From NCBI GenBank assembly GCA_019009955.1, contig CM032233.1:68469501-68533500 (forward strand): 64,000 bases of DNA, given 5' to 3'. The translations under genes and the position numbers were made by a program. Shown in pieces: positions 52,268 through 61,141 of the stretch (positions are counted from its first letter, which is position 1; the number at the start of each line of letters is the position of its first letter). Below the pieces are notes generated by a model. The model worked only from the letters and a program-made list of their open reading frames with translations. It was not told the DNA's origin and did no database searches. Source of the stretch: Riptortus pedestris (taxonomy: Eukaryota > Arthropoda > Insecta > Hemiptera > Alydidae).

Positions 52268-54400
52268 CTGTTAACGCTCTAGCGGTCGCAATTTTCGTTT
52301 GATCGTTACCAAACTCGATATTTAATCGTTTTATGCAAAAAGACAGATCAAGTTCGTTAATGGCTGAAATCGGACCAGTGGGAGGGGGGGTTTAGAGGGG
52401 AGGATTTTCGAAAATTCGAAATATCTCCGTTACTATACGTCGGATCGAAAAATTATATAGAACTAATCTTATTGCAAATTAAATTTACTATAAATAATGT
52501 TATATACATTTATTCTGTATCTTGAATATTAACCGAGATATTTGCATTTATCTATTTTCAGCTTCTGAGATGAGATCGGCTAACTTCGGGTCTAGTCGTG
52601 AGTTTCCGTCAAGAGCTAGTTCGGGCCGTTCCCGTAACTGTTTGACTCTCTATTCCGAAATTTCTCTATTGTAAAACTTCACTTGGGAAATCTGCTTAGT
52701 TTACGCAGCCCCTGCGTGACGGACTTTTTTTGTTTTTGTTTTTGTTTCTATGGCATTTATTTAATATAAACAAAAAGTTAAATGCCAATTAATAAAAAAA
52801 AAATATTGATATCTAATTTTTAACTTGCTCCATATATTTAAAGAAAATTCGAATGTTTTCTATCAAAAATATAATATAGCCAAATATTTAATATAGTACC
52901 AAAAATATATTAATATTAATTGAACACAACATGTAATATTAATTAGTGGAATCTGTAGTGCTTTTTTTTTTTTTTAGACGAACTCATGAGAAGTGAGTTC
53001 CCTTGTTTTAACAGAATTTGTTTTTCATAAGGCACTACACGTTAAAAAGTTTTCGTTGAAATTGGAGAGGGGAAGGCCATGCGCCTCCCCTTGTTAGTAC
53101 CTTACTTACTATATTAAAGACAATCTCTTATTATACCTACACACACTATGATACTAATGATAATTAGAGAAAAATGGGGTGCAAATTGACTTAATTAATT
53201 GTAGGTCAGAACGCCAACAAAAAGAAAATGCAAATGATGTTAACAATCACTTTATTGCCCCTCCCCCAGTTCCATGTTATTTTATGCCTCATTAGGAGCA
53301 CAGTATAACAAAAAGGTAACTTAAAGATAAATTATATCTTTGGGGCATCCATTATCTAAGTTAGGCAGAGATTGACAAAAAACAGTAAGTTGGGACAGAT
53401 ATTTGTTTCCAATAAATTTTAAAATATATATAATTCAGATGTTTAATTTCCCTTTTATTATTAACAAACATTTTATACAACTTATAAAACGATTTTTTTT
53501 TTTTTAATCAGAAAGTATTATATATAAAATGCAATAATTTATTCCAATATAATATATTTATTCAATGCTAAAAGATCGGGAGATCAAGAGAGGGCCTAAC
53601 AGTAGGAGGACATGGTCTTCATGGCAGAAGAAACAGCAATGAAATAAGCATCACTGCTTCTAATAATCTGGTCATTACTGGCACCATATCCCAAGAAAAA
53701 GCCATCCTTAAATAAACATAACTACTCCTGGGGAAAGTTGTAGAGGGAGACTGACCATGTACTAATTTGATAAAAGACATTGAAGTTTGGTAGAAGCTGT
53801 TAGGAGCTTCAGGGGAGACGACCGTAATTTTGATTATTGGTTAGAATGAAATTCAAACAATGATTCACAATACTGAGCTAAAGAGAATGAAGTATCAAGT
53901 CCAAAGGTTAAATATAAATAAATAATACATAAACTAAACTGTCCAACTATTCAGTGACTTGACTCAGATAGTCTGCCAATTGTTCAGCAGCATTTGGCAG
54001 CAATAGAAAAACAAATTTGGTGTTTAATCTATGAAAAAATAAATTATTAATAGGTCTTAGCCTGTATTGAGGTACACATATACCATTTGATTCAATCATT
54101 CTTATTGAATACACATGTAATCATAACATAAAGAGTCTCATAAATATAAAAATAAAAAAAGTACTATATGGTCACAATTTTCAAATTTAAATATAAATTA
54201 TTACAATTTACATGACTAAATCAAGAGTTATTAAGAGGTTGTAAAAACAAAATAATAAATTACTCACTGTTATACTGGATTCCTTTAGCAAATTTCCGCT
54301 GAAGGTTTTGAGACATGTACTGATGACTATTTGCTGCATTGAGTGATGGGACTCCATTTTCAAGTTTGCTTCCTGTAAGTCTTTTTAAAGCAGAAAACAT
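39969..54400 (-). CDS. RABL6: Rab-like GTPase RABL6 (PARF)
   Basis: Nine coding exons on the minus strand: 54400-54268, 51633-51527, 50394-50189, 47023-46883, 45973-45764, 43556-43218, 41366-41246, 40801-40673 and 40115-39969. They total 1,533 nt or 510 residues plus stop; phases close throughout. [10 protein letters not shown] and [11 protein letters not shown] open the protein. The P-loop is GDRNTGKT (exon 2). Switch II is WDVVDKG, lacking the usual catalytic Gln. The NKxD box is NHCD (exon 4). [10 protein letters not shown] and [14 protein letters not shown] follow in exon 5, and [19 protein letters not shown] in exon 6. The tail is lysine-rich and ends SYEEI, like the human YEEL end. Human RABL6 is longer (about 730 residues), mainly in the disordered part. 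An acceptor just upstream of the ATG (TTTTGTTTTAG, 9 bases away) implies an untranslated 5' exon further right. Confidence 0.95.
41367..43217. other. RABL6 intron 6
   Basis: 1.85 kb. The block from about 41440 to 42720 is pyrimidine-rich on the plus strand and less AT-rich than its flanks, with an open frame at 42201-42578 that shows no recognisable domain. It may be an old insertion, but no termini were found. A T-rich run lies at 42914-42944. Confidence 0.4.
45172..45375 (+). repeat. Solo arm of the long-TIR DDE element
   Basis: AATCCGTCATAAAAAGTATGG, GTTGAATATGGACTGAAA, GGGGTGGCATGGGAACTTGGGA and a CCTATGTATA end parallel 49363-49545 and the reverse of 47697-47880. No partner arm lies nearby. 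Confidence 0.7.
45376..45505 (-). repeat. Repeat B, partial copy
   Basis: GAACGGACCTCATTTTTGTTA, GGTAGGATCGATAGACATTTG and CGTGTCATGAGTACATCCTC are the reverse of the outer repeat B segment at 52084-52200. It follows a short TATATA run directly. Confidence 0.65.
45974..46882. other. RABL6 intron 4
   Basis: AT-rich. On the minus strand at 46650-46692 it reads CTGAAGAAGGCTAGAGTCC, a possible decayed hammerhead stem II region. No exon. Confidence 0.4.
48118..48600 (+). repeat. Repeat B copy inside the long-TIR element
   Basis: It starts AGTAGATTTCCCTTAGGGGAAATC and continues TCTATCAATCCTACCCAG, a short (TA)n, CTGTTAACACTCTAAAATTCG, TCTCCATTACTATACGTCGG and GGAAATCTGCTTAGTTTATGCAGCCCCTGCGT. Relative to the 52.1-kb copy it lacks the middle block (GATCGTTACC...GGGGAGG). 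Confidence 0.75.
48640..49135 (+). pseudogene. DDE transposase C-terminal relic
   Basis: The frame starting near 48832 reads [20 protein letters not shown], matching the WPPRSPDLTPxDYFLWG block that carries the third catalytic Asp in insect mariner-like (DUF4817-type) transposases. Here that Asp is Gly. Downstream frames recall the C-terminal VxxxFxxRxxxCxxxxGxHxEH region ([17 protein letters not shown], 48985-49025). It is dead and 5'-truncated. Confidence 0.65.
49569..49599. repeat. (AT)n microsatellite
   Basis: About 31 bp of AT followed by (AC)n and TACA repeats, just outside the long-TIR element. Confidence 0.95.
49645..49750 (-). repeat. Repeat B, partial copy
   Basis: GTAGGATCAATGGACAATTGAA, then GACATGAGTATAACCTCA, ATAGCTGATTGCCC and TTAAGGGAAATATAC is the reverse of the repeat B left end. 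It is separated from the (AT)n array by only about 45 bp. Confidence 0.65.
50395..51526. other. RABL6 intron 2
   Basis: AT-rich with a short (CT)n tract at 51120-51132. No gene or recognised repeat. Confidence 0.55.
51993..52066 (+). repeat. tRNA-like sequence (pseudo-tRNA or SINE head)
   Basis: GCTCCTGTGGCTTAGTTGG contains an A box (TGGCTTAGTTGG). A TTTGTAA loop would place a TGT anticodon, followed by a weak B-box-like GAGATTGGATTTGG. The acceptor stem does not pair well, so it is unlikely to be a functional tRNA. It abuts repeat B. Confidence 0.45.
52072..52730 (+). repeat. Repeat B, longest copy
   Basis: It opens TTAGCAGATTTTCCTTAAGG as a near-palindrome (AGCAGATTTnCC / GGGAAATCAGCT), then about 110 bp, a 54-bp (TA)n array (52210-52263) and CTGTTAACGCTCTAGCGGTC. 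A block with CCAAACTCGATATTTAATCG, AATATCTCCGTTACTATACG and CCGAGATATTTGCATTTA follows. It closes GGGAAATCTGCTTAGTTTACGCAGCCCCTGCGTGACGG, whose last part forms an ACGCAG/CTGCGT hairpin. No protein coding. The class is uncertain. Confidence 0.75.
52210..52263. repeat. (TA)n microsatellite inside repeat B
   Basis: 54 bp of TA at the fixed position where other repeat B copies also carry TA arrays. Confidence 0.97.
52731..54267. other. RABL6 intron 1, proximal part
   Basis: Mostly AT-rich. A near-duplicate block, AAGGCACTACACGTTAAAAAG with TTTCGTTGAAATTGGAGAGG (53028-53075), is the inverse of 51831-51900, so repeat B and the tRNA-like segment sit inside a larger inverted pair (about 51790-51960 and 52965-53110). 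No exon. Confidence 0.5.
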
Positions 54401-55150
54401 AATGACTCCTAAAACAAAATAAAGAAAGGTCAAACATCAAATGTTTGTATTTTACAGAAAATATGCAGAACATTGTTCATTTGCATAGAACAAGATTTAA
54501 GATAAAATAAGTGAACATTAAATTCTACAAATTTCATTCTGTCCTATGTGGCAAAGTCACTAATTATAATGGTGTCCAACTTGGACATGTAATGTCTCCT
54601 AAACATTCTGATGAAGTTAATATTAATAGTAAGTGAAGATCTACTAACATATGAACCAAGAAATACTACAGTACATGGATTTTTGTTCAGGCTGTTCACA
54701 TCCTTGGTCAGCCAGTGTAATATATATTTGTTTGCTATTATATTCCATCTGAAAACTTGATACTTCTCAGGAGAAATCACCAGTTGAGTAAGATTTCTGA
54801 TTGATGCTATAACAATAGCTGATCTTTGACTCTTCCATTATCTTCAGAGATTTTTAATTTTCTGATAGTATTGAGTACTAGTATGCCTGTTTGTACAATA
54901 TATTTCCTTTCAAATGCATATAAATTCCTAAATTGCGGATCGTCTTTTGAGTTAGGTAATATAAAACTAATTTTTGTGCTCATTATGATTAAAGCCGTAA
55001 TCTCTAAAACATTCTCTATAGAAGAAATATTTTAGTCATTTTTTTGTTAAAATAAATAAATATATATAAGTTCATTCTCAATACAAAATTCTATAAGATT
55101 TCTCATTAACAAAAAACTTTTTTCTATAGTTACAATTTACTGATAATTCA
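54401..55150. other. RABL6 5' intron
   Basis: It is preceded by the acceptor of the start-codon exon, so it is probably intron between an untranslated first exon and exon 2. Small open frames here have no recognised domain. Confidence 0.45.
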
Positions 55151-55159
55151 AATTTGACT

Positions 55160-55500
55160 TGTTCCCGTTTTCTGCTCCAGCGGTCTCTGCCCATTGTCTA
55201 GTGGCACTCCCGGTGGCTGCCCATGAAAGAGAAGGAAGGAGTGGGGGAACCTACCTTATAAATACCAGTAGATATGCCAAGAGCTGGCGCCCACCCGACG
55301 CCGCCAGACGTCGGGTAACCCACAACCACAGTTCCATTTACCCCCACTCTAGACCACAACACCCCCTTATAATGGAACATCAGAGTGTTCAGTAGAAGGG
55401 GAACTATCGGGACATCCACGGCAGGTCACTCTGTCTCCCAACCAACAACTTATTCCCTTCTGGAACTCCGGTAAAAAAAAAAAAAAAAAAAAAAAAAAGA
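55160..55500 (+). repeat. Retroposon-like insert ending in poly(A)
   Basis: A GC-rich, CpG-bearing block (GCGCCCACCCGACGCCGCC, GACGTCGGGTAACCC, CATCCACGGCAGGTCACTC) ends in 27 consecutive A (about 55472-55498). This looks like the 3' end of a SINE or non-LTR retrotransposon. CCCATTGTCTAGTGGCACTC near the 5' end is weakly tRNA-like. No target duplication was established. Confidence 0.5.
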
Positions 55501-55649
55501 GCTGGCAGTTGGTCTCCGGACTGTGACCAAGCAACACTAGCCATAAAGGCAACCAAATTGTTGCTGAAAATTAGCTTTTACTGCCTTGAACAAAGTAAAG
55601 TAAGTACTGTACTCGTAAACATTTTTGGTTTTCATATTTCAACGGAATT

Positions 55650-56072
55650 ATCTGTTTTTACCTTCCATGGACCCATTTTAACTAGTTTCGGCATCAGTAC
55701 ATATGTATGTTTCTCGCAGTTCTCAACAACGGATTGCCTTGGAATGTTGTAATTTCATATTTGGGATAGTTGTAATGCCTAGCTGGGCATCTACCCCTTT
55801 GATGAAAATCAACTAAGGGGAGGGGTGGTTAGAAGAGGGTGAAAAAAAAAATTTCTCCATATAAATTAGAGATACAACAAATTTCTAAAGGACCTTTTGT
55901 GTGTATCATGAAAAGATCTATAAATTATGTTCTATGACATTTATCAATCTCATACATTGGAAAGGAAATCTTTTATATTACTTTCAAATTAAACAATTTA
56001 AAATGATTTGCAACCAAATATTTTCTTTATTAAATTTAAATTAAATTATTAAAGTCAAGGAAGTCATGTGAT
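55650..56072 (+). repeat. Repeat A, uninterrupted copy
   Basis: It has the full order of blocks: CCATTTTAACTAGTTTCGGC, TTGTAATGCCTAGCTGGGC, AAAATCAACTAAGGGGAGG, TTTCTCCATATAAATTAGAG, CTATAAATTATGTTCTATG, TACTTTCAAATTAAACAATT and GGAAGTCATGTGATG. It serves as reference for the copies at 27.6 kb and 33.7/36.8 kb. No coding capacity and no clear termini. Confidence 0.75.
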
Positions 56073-56081
56073 GCCCATATT

Positions 56082-56083
<2 letters not shown>

Positions 56084-56121
<38 letters not shown>
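56084..56121. repeat. (TA)n microsatellite
   Basis: About 38 bp of TA immediately after repeat A, followed by CACACATACGCACAC. Confidence 0.95.
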
Positions 56122-56128
<7 letters not shown>

Positions 56129-56563
56129 CACACATACGCACACTTCACATTATACACATATAAATATATTCTTTACAATTGCTCTTCTTTGAAGAGGAGG
56201 GGCACATTATTTTTGTTACAAAATGAATTCTTATTATTTTAGGACATACACTAAGAACACAACTATTATGGTATGAAGTATGAAATTATGGAACTTACAA
56301 GTAAAAAATTAATCCTTCTGACAGGAAATCTCTCAACGACTGGATGCATAAATGTTAAAGCATTATAGCTTTATTTTGCTCTTAATGACACCATGTCAGA
56401 AATCTTAGGTGTAAAATACTTGTACACAAACCTAAAATTGAAAGAAACATTTATAAACAAATTAAATTCACTTCAAAAATACAAACTAAAATGTTATGAA
56501 GTTATTTGCTCTATTAGACTTCTTGATTCATTAATAAGGGAAATTGTTTTATAAGCCAGTTTT

Positions 56564-56566
<3 letters not shown>

Positions 56567-56594
<28 letters not shown>
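56567..56594. repeat. (TA)n microsatellite
   Basis: 28 bp of TA. Confidence 0.93.
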
Positions 56595-56596
<2 letters not shown>

Positions 56597-58230
56597 GTTA
56601 AATGTTACAGCTTTTTTTCGGTGTACGTCTACACGAGGATATTTCTTTATGAATTTTCTTCATAAAACTATTGTTAATTTTTGCATATTTCATAATATTT
56701 AGATCAAATGCATAATGTAATCACATTTACCTTACATTTAAAATTCTTTACTTTCAAATAAAAATGGTGGCTATTACTTCCAATATTTTATTTTTCATTT
56801 ATGTTTGCTACTAACTTCAAGAAGTTATTTAAGTCCTAGCTGCCTAAAAAATACTTACTTTGTGAAGGCGTACAGGTTTTTTTTTTTCAATTGGTTAGTG
56901 AGGAGAGGGCGCATAAATTAAAGTATTCATTGTTATATAATACAAACATACCTCAGCTAAAGGTGAAAACCTGATTCCAAGTTTCAGAAACTCAAAACAA
57001 GGTTCTCAATTTCAATTAATTAATGGTATCAAACATTAAAATGAAAAGGCCAAAGCAGAAAAAATCCTATAGAAAATTCAACTCTTTAGTTGATATAATA
57101 TAATGCAAGGCATTATTAGTAATGTAAAAAAAAATAAATAAATAAGAAAAAAACAGGTACTTTTATCTGTTGATAAAATATAAAAATAGTGCAAATAATC
57201 TTAACATAGCTTGTAAGTTTGCTTGCAAAACCATTCAGTTTTATATTTATAAAATAAACTTAACTCACAAAATCAACCAGAAAATATGAAATTCTAAAAC
57301 ATTTAACAAGCATCCATATGTTGACAGGTACCACCATAAGACAATTTGTTTGTCTACAGACAAACCTTCCCTTTTGAACAAATCGTTGGTAAGGGTTATT
57401 AGACTAAGCATCAAGGAGGATAGCTGAGAGACAAGCAGGAGAATGTGCTGTCATGTTTGGCCTTTGAGGATAAAATCAATGATGTCGTTCATGAGAATAC
57501 AAGTCGTTGACATTTAAGATTCATTCTTTGGTCATTTTAAATCTAAATTAAAATGTGTTGAACCATCAGTAGTTACTTTTCACTCAGATGCTCAGAATTT
57601 ATGTCGCATTTAAAGAAACATGACTGCTAGATTCTTTTTTTCCTAATTTCCAACAAAGCTTAACCACTAATAAATCGTATTCAAATTAAATCTCATCGCT
57701 TGGTCGCTATGAAAATGACGATTATACTTTACGATTTACAAATAGCTTGTTTGTCGCCGACAGTTCTCCACATTTCTTGTACATGCGTTACAAACTAATG
57801 TTAGATCACTGATGAAACAGTATTTCCTCCAAAATGTAATGAATTGTTTAACTGGGTGCCCTCCGACTAGGATTCAAAGTTAAAGGATAATTCTGTCGTT
57901 CTGCGCCTTTACGCGATAAAGATTTTCATCAGCTCTGGTTTACAGAGTACATGCTGGCAAATGGTAGTAAAGAAGAAAAAACTTTTCTTTTTTTTTTTTT
58001 TTTTGTTTTTTTTTTTTACTTTATTAAAACACTACAAGTTTTGCTATGCTCATTGTTTTCCTTAAAACTAAAATGACAATCAAGGAGATGCTCCTTCCCA
58101 AAGGCAAGACTAATAAAAAAGGTGGACGCTTATAAGAATCAACTGATCTGTCAACTGATTGAGAAATCGATTCCTAGAGGAAGCTTAGATCTAATAGGTT
58201 TGTTCCAATAGGAGTCCAAATTGTCAGCAA
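56595..58230. other. Noncoding, upstream region of RABL6
   Basis: AT-rich to about 57600. CpG dinucleotides rise from about 57690 to 58310 (TCGCCGACAG, CGTTCTGCGCCTTTACGCG). Poly(T) runs lie at 57988-58018. No exon could be assigned, but the region may contain the untranslated first exon of RABL6. Confidence 0.4.
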
Positions 58231-58238
58231 ACTGGAGA

Positions 58239-58248
58239 GCGCATGCGC
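58239..58248. promoter_or_regulatory. NRF-1-type palindrome GCGCATGCGC
   Basis: GCGCATGCGC is a perfect palindrome and the core of the NRF-1 (ewg in flies) binding consensus, common in CpG-type housekeeping promoters. It lies in the local CpG-rich stretch (58230-58285). A reasonable inference is a promoter for RABL6 (minus), possibly also for a plus-strand gene. Confidence 0.4.
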
Positions 58249-58367
58249 AGTACAGTAGACCCGTCCGGACACGGCAAATACGTAAATTCAAATTCTATAG
58301 GCAAGACGGTAGAGGAGCCAATTAGTCAGGCTCAATAAAAAGGCCTTGTCCTTTACAATATTTACTA

Positions 58368-58409
58368 TGCAAAATGCACTTTCAGAGAGCAAGCTCCATC
58401 ATCAGTGCC
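58368..58409 (-). ncRNA. Hammerhead-ribozyme-like motif
   Basis: On the minus strand: CTGATGA (58405-58399), stem II GGAGC/GCTCT, intact GAAA (58383-58380), stem III AGT/ATT around GC, T at position 17 and stem I GCA/TGC. Same family as 14430-14469, with compensating or wobble changes in stems II and III. The flanking AAAAAGGCCTTGTCCT is also shared. Confidence 0.5.
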
Positions 58410-58435
58410 TGGTTAGTGTCTTGAAGTCTGAAGCA

Positions 58436-58490
58436 ATGCAGCCGGGCGATAAACCCTCTGCTTTGCTTCAGCCGTCATCCGAGACAGAAA
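58436..58490 (+). CDS. Candidate first coding exon of a divergent gene
   Basis: ATG at 58436 opens MQPGDKPSALLQPSSETE and runs into a strong donor, A|GTGAGT, at 58491. Its base composition is GC-richer than the flanks and it lies just downstream of the CpG-rich stretch and the GCGCATGCGC site. No further exon was found in the window and the peptide matches no family known to me. It could equally be chance. Confidence 0.2.
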
Positions 58491-58879
58491 GTGAGTTATT
58501 TGGTTTCTTTTTTTCGATTTTATCAATTTTGGGGCTTTGTAAATTGTGAGTATGTACTTGAACTTCTTTGTTTTGGTTATCTGTAACTATTACTACAATT
58601 TTGGAGGGTTTCGTTTTTTTTTTTTTTTTTGCGGTGTCTGAATCTTGATCTTCGATACGTTATAAATGTTTAGCTTCTTTAGTCTGTATGTAAATCATGT
58701 CCTCCCTTCCTTTTTCTATGTTTACGAGAATGAAATCATCTAATACTGTGTGTTAGATCTAGTATTGTTCTATTAAAATTTTTTAATCTTATCTTGAGTT
58801 TTCTAGTTTTTGCAGGCGCAATTTATTTTATATACTCCGTTCATTTTGTATACATCCTAAGTTTCAATGCTGTTTGTAA

Positions 58880-59590
58880 TAGATCGTCTTAGTGTGTTTT
58901 AACTACTTTATATATTGTAATAAGTTCTGTAGTTATCCTGTGAGAGCGGTATTTCATTTAGTAAACTTGCCGGTATATGTGGAAAAACGGAGCTAGTTGG
59001 TGTTGTTTAAAGTGTGGTTCGATGAACATGTATCCAAGTATCTGTGGCTGTTGGCGCCCTGTAAATTACGTATTTGATTATATGGCTTATTCTGCTGATT
59101 GTGAAGTCCAGGAAATTTAAAGTATAAGCGCGTTCCATTTACGTGTATACTTTGTTTATTCCTTTTAGTATATCTCCTCCGTTTTCAGTCGCTTGGTGCA
59201 AAACGTGCCATTTACGAATCTAAAGTATAGAATTAGTTTTTGTCTTTTGTGTAAGCATCGATGTCTATAATGTGGTGTTCAAAGAAAATTTATTTAAATA
59301 TAGATGCAGTTAGGTTCGTCATTCCATGTCCGTCCGGTAGATTTATATATTTCGTTGTTGAGGTAGATGTAATACTCAATATAAACGGCTTTTGTCAACT
59401 GTGTGATTTCCTGGGTCTATTTGAGGCGATAAGTCGTTGAATCTTTTTGCCAGAATCTCTTACAGGAATAAAAAAAAATGATTGAACAGGAAATGCTAAT
59501 TTCCACGGAAACGATCAAGACCATGAAGAGGGTCACAAGGACATGCAGTGGCTTCCGTTATCTTCTGCATCAGATCGCCAGTTTCTGAGT
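58880..59590 (-). pseudogene. Penelope-like element relic (RT C-terminal region)
   Basis: Minus-strand words: NFLDFTISRISH, then IKYVIYRAPTATDTWIHVHR (59125-59010), then PASLLNEIPLSQDNYR (58990-58925). These parallel the 'FLDLTI...YRKPTTTDT.IH.TSNHP' and 'Y..NR....PL....' segments of Penelope-like or related polymerases. Stops interrupt every frame. The group appears distinct from the relics at 6-7 kb and 22 kb. Confidence 0.55.
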
Positions 59591-60368
59591 GATGTGTTTT
59601 GCTAAGTTTTGTTTTGGATTGCAGGTCTGTAGTTTATCGGTTCATGGATATAGCTGTTTTATGTACTTTTCCAACCCATATACACATACTTGAAGAAGAC
59701 ACGAGGGAAGGTATATTGAACAAATATGTAAATTTAGATTAAATAAACAAGACTTTGGTTTTATCAAGTAGTTACAGTCCCAACCTTACATGCAAAATGT
59801 CATACCAGAAAACATGAAATTTATAAATGAGAACTTTTACCAATAAAAATGTTCAATACCAACTCAGTAAACAACATTCAGACGCTGAAAACAGGACATC
59901 AGAACAGATAATTTCCAATTATCCATAATAGAATAAAGAAGATATTGACGCATAGAACTGAAAATAAAAGACTACATCGGATGGGGATTCGCATGATAAT
60001 ACGCAGACAAACGATGAAGAATATACGTTCATTTAAAATTTACAAACAAATGCAAAAAAAGAAAATTATATATATGAAGAAAAGTGCTATAATCATTAAC
60101 AAAATATTTAGATGGGAAAATAAAATATACCTGAAGGAAAATCCAACTTGGTTGTAAATTTAGAATCTAGTAAGGTGGAAATTATCACTCAAATTATATA
60201 TGATAAAAAAAATACAATGACTAAAAGTGAGGGTTTTCTGAAGGCTGAAAATTTAAAAATGGAAATATTTCGGCTAATATTCGACATAGAGGAAAAGTGT
60301 ATTAAGCATTATTTATAGGAAATAAACATTGGAATAATATTATATACATACATACATATTTATATACA

Positions 60369-60373
<5 letters not shown>
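59591..60373. other. Noncoding AT-rich stretch
   Basis: No recognisable gene; the open frame at 59945-60157 is lysine-rich with no domain. TACATACATACATA repeats precede the TA array. Confidence 0.5.

Positions 60374-60414
<41 letters not shown>
60374..60414. repeat. (TA)n microsatellite
   Basis: 41 bp of TA, again fused to a repeat B end. Confidence 0.97.
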
Positions 60415-60419
<5 letters not shown>

Positions 60420-60515
60420 GATCGGATCTTATTTTCGTCTTCTCCGAAGTAGAATCAATGGAAAATTGCGTTATGAGCACAATCTCAGTAGCAAATTTCT
60501 CCAAAAGAAAAATTG
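60415..60515 (-). repeat. Repeat B, partial copy
   Basis: GATCGGATCTTATTTTCGTC, AGTAGAATCAATGGAAAATTG and GCGTTATGAGCACAATCTCAG give the reverse of the repeat B outer segment, more diverged than other copies. Confidence 0.55.
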
Positions 60516-60639
60516 CTTTTCTACCGCTATGAGGTACTTGGCTTCACAGCCGTTTCCGAAGAGTGTTTGGAAGTATACATTGATTGACTACACGACTTTT
60601 AGTTCACAGGACGTTTTGGATTTTCATCTATTTGTCATA

Positions 60640-61040
60640 TGAACTCAACTGTTAGTCACTCAGTCTTGATATACTTTCCGTTAACTCAGCATTTTCCTAG
60701 GCTAGCATTGGAGCGAAAAATCACGAGTAGCACACGCTTTGGTGAAGAGACCCGACTGGTCGAAACTCAGCTGACCAAACATAACATCACTGAAAGTGGA
60801 ATCGAAACTGAACTTTAACATGTTATATATCAATTGATTTGTTTCGGTTGATGGAATCGGAGTTACCACATAAAGTTAAGTTTCGATCCCACTTTCAATT
60901 ATGTAACGTTCGGGTAACCCTATTTCGACCTTTCGGGTCTCTTCTGCTAGGCGTGTGCTATAGAGCTTTCGCTCCAGGTGCTAGTCTAGGACAATTTTGA
61001 GTAAACGGAGAGCATAACAAGACTGTAAAAAACAGTTTGT
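60640..61040. mobile_element. Foldback / long-hairpin element
   Basis: The left arm (about 60655-60825) and right arm (about 60870-61030) are inverted: CAGTCTTGATATACTTTCCG mirrors CGGAGAGCATAACAAGACTG, GGAGCGAAAAATC mirrors GAGCTTTCGCTCC, AGAGACCCGACTGGTCGAAA mirrors TTTCGACCTTTCGGGTCTCT, and GAAAGTGGAATCGAAACT mirrors AGTTTCGATCCCACTTTC. The loop is about 45 bp. No coding capacity. MITE-like, but no target duplication was established. Confidence 0.8.
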
Positions 61041-61141
61041 ATGATAAATGTATGAAAATCAAAACCATGGCGTGTAAAAGTAGTGTAGTCAAACTGCCTG
61101 ATAACTAGTTAATACGGGCTACAAAACGGTTTAGCTTACAA

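Noticed and set aside
59945..60157. 70-codon lysine-rich frame
   Set aside because: AAA-rich composition only, no motif or conservation cue.
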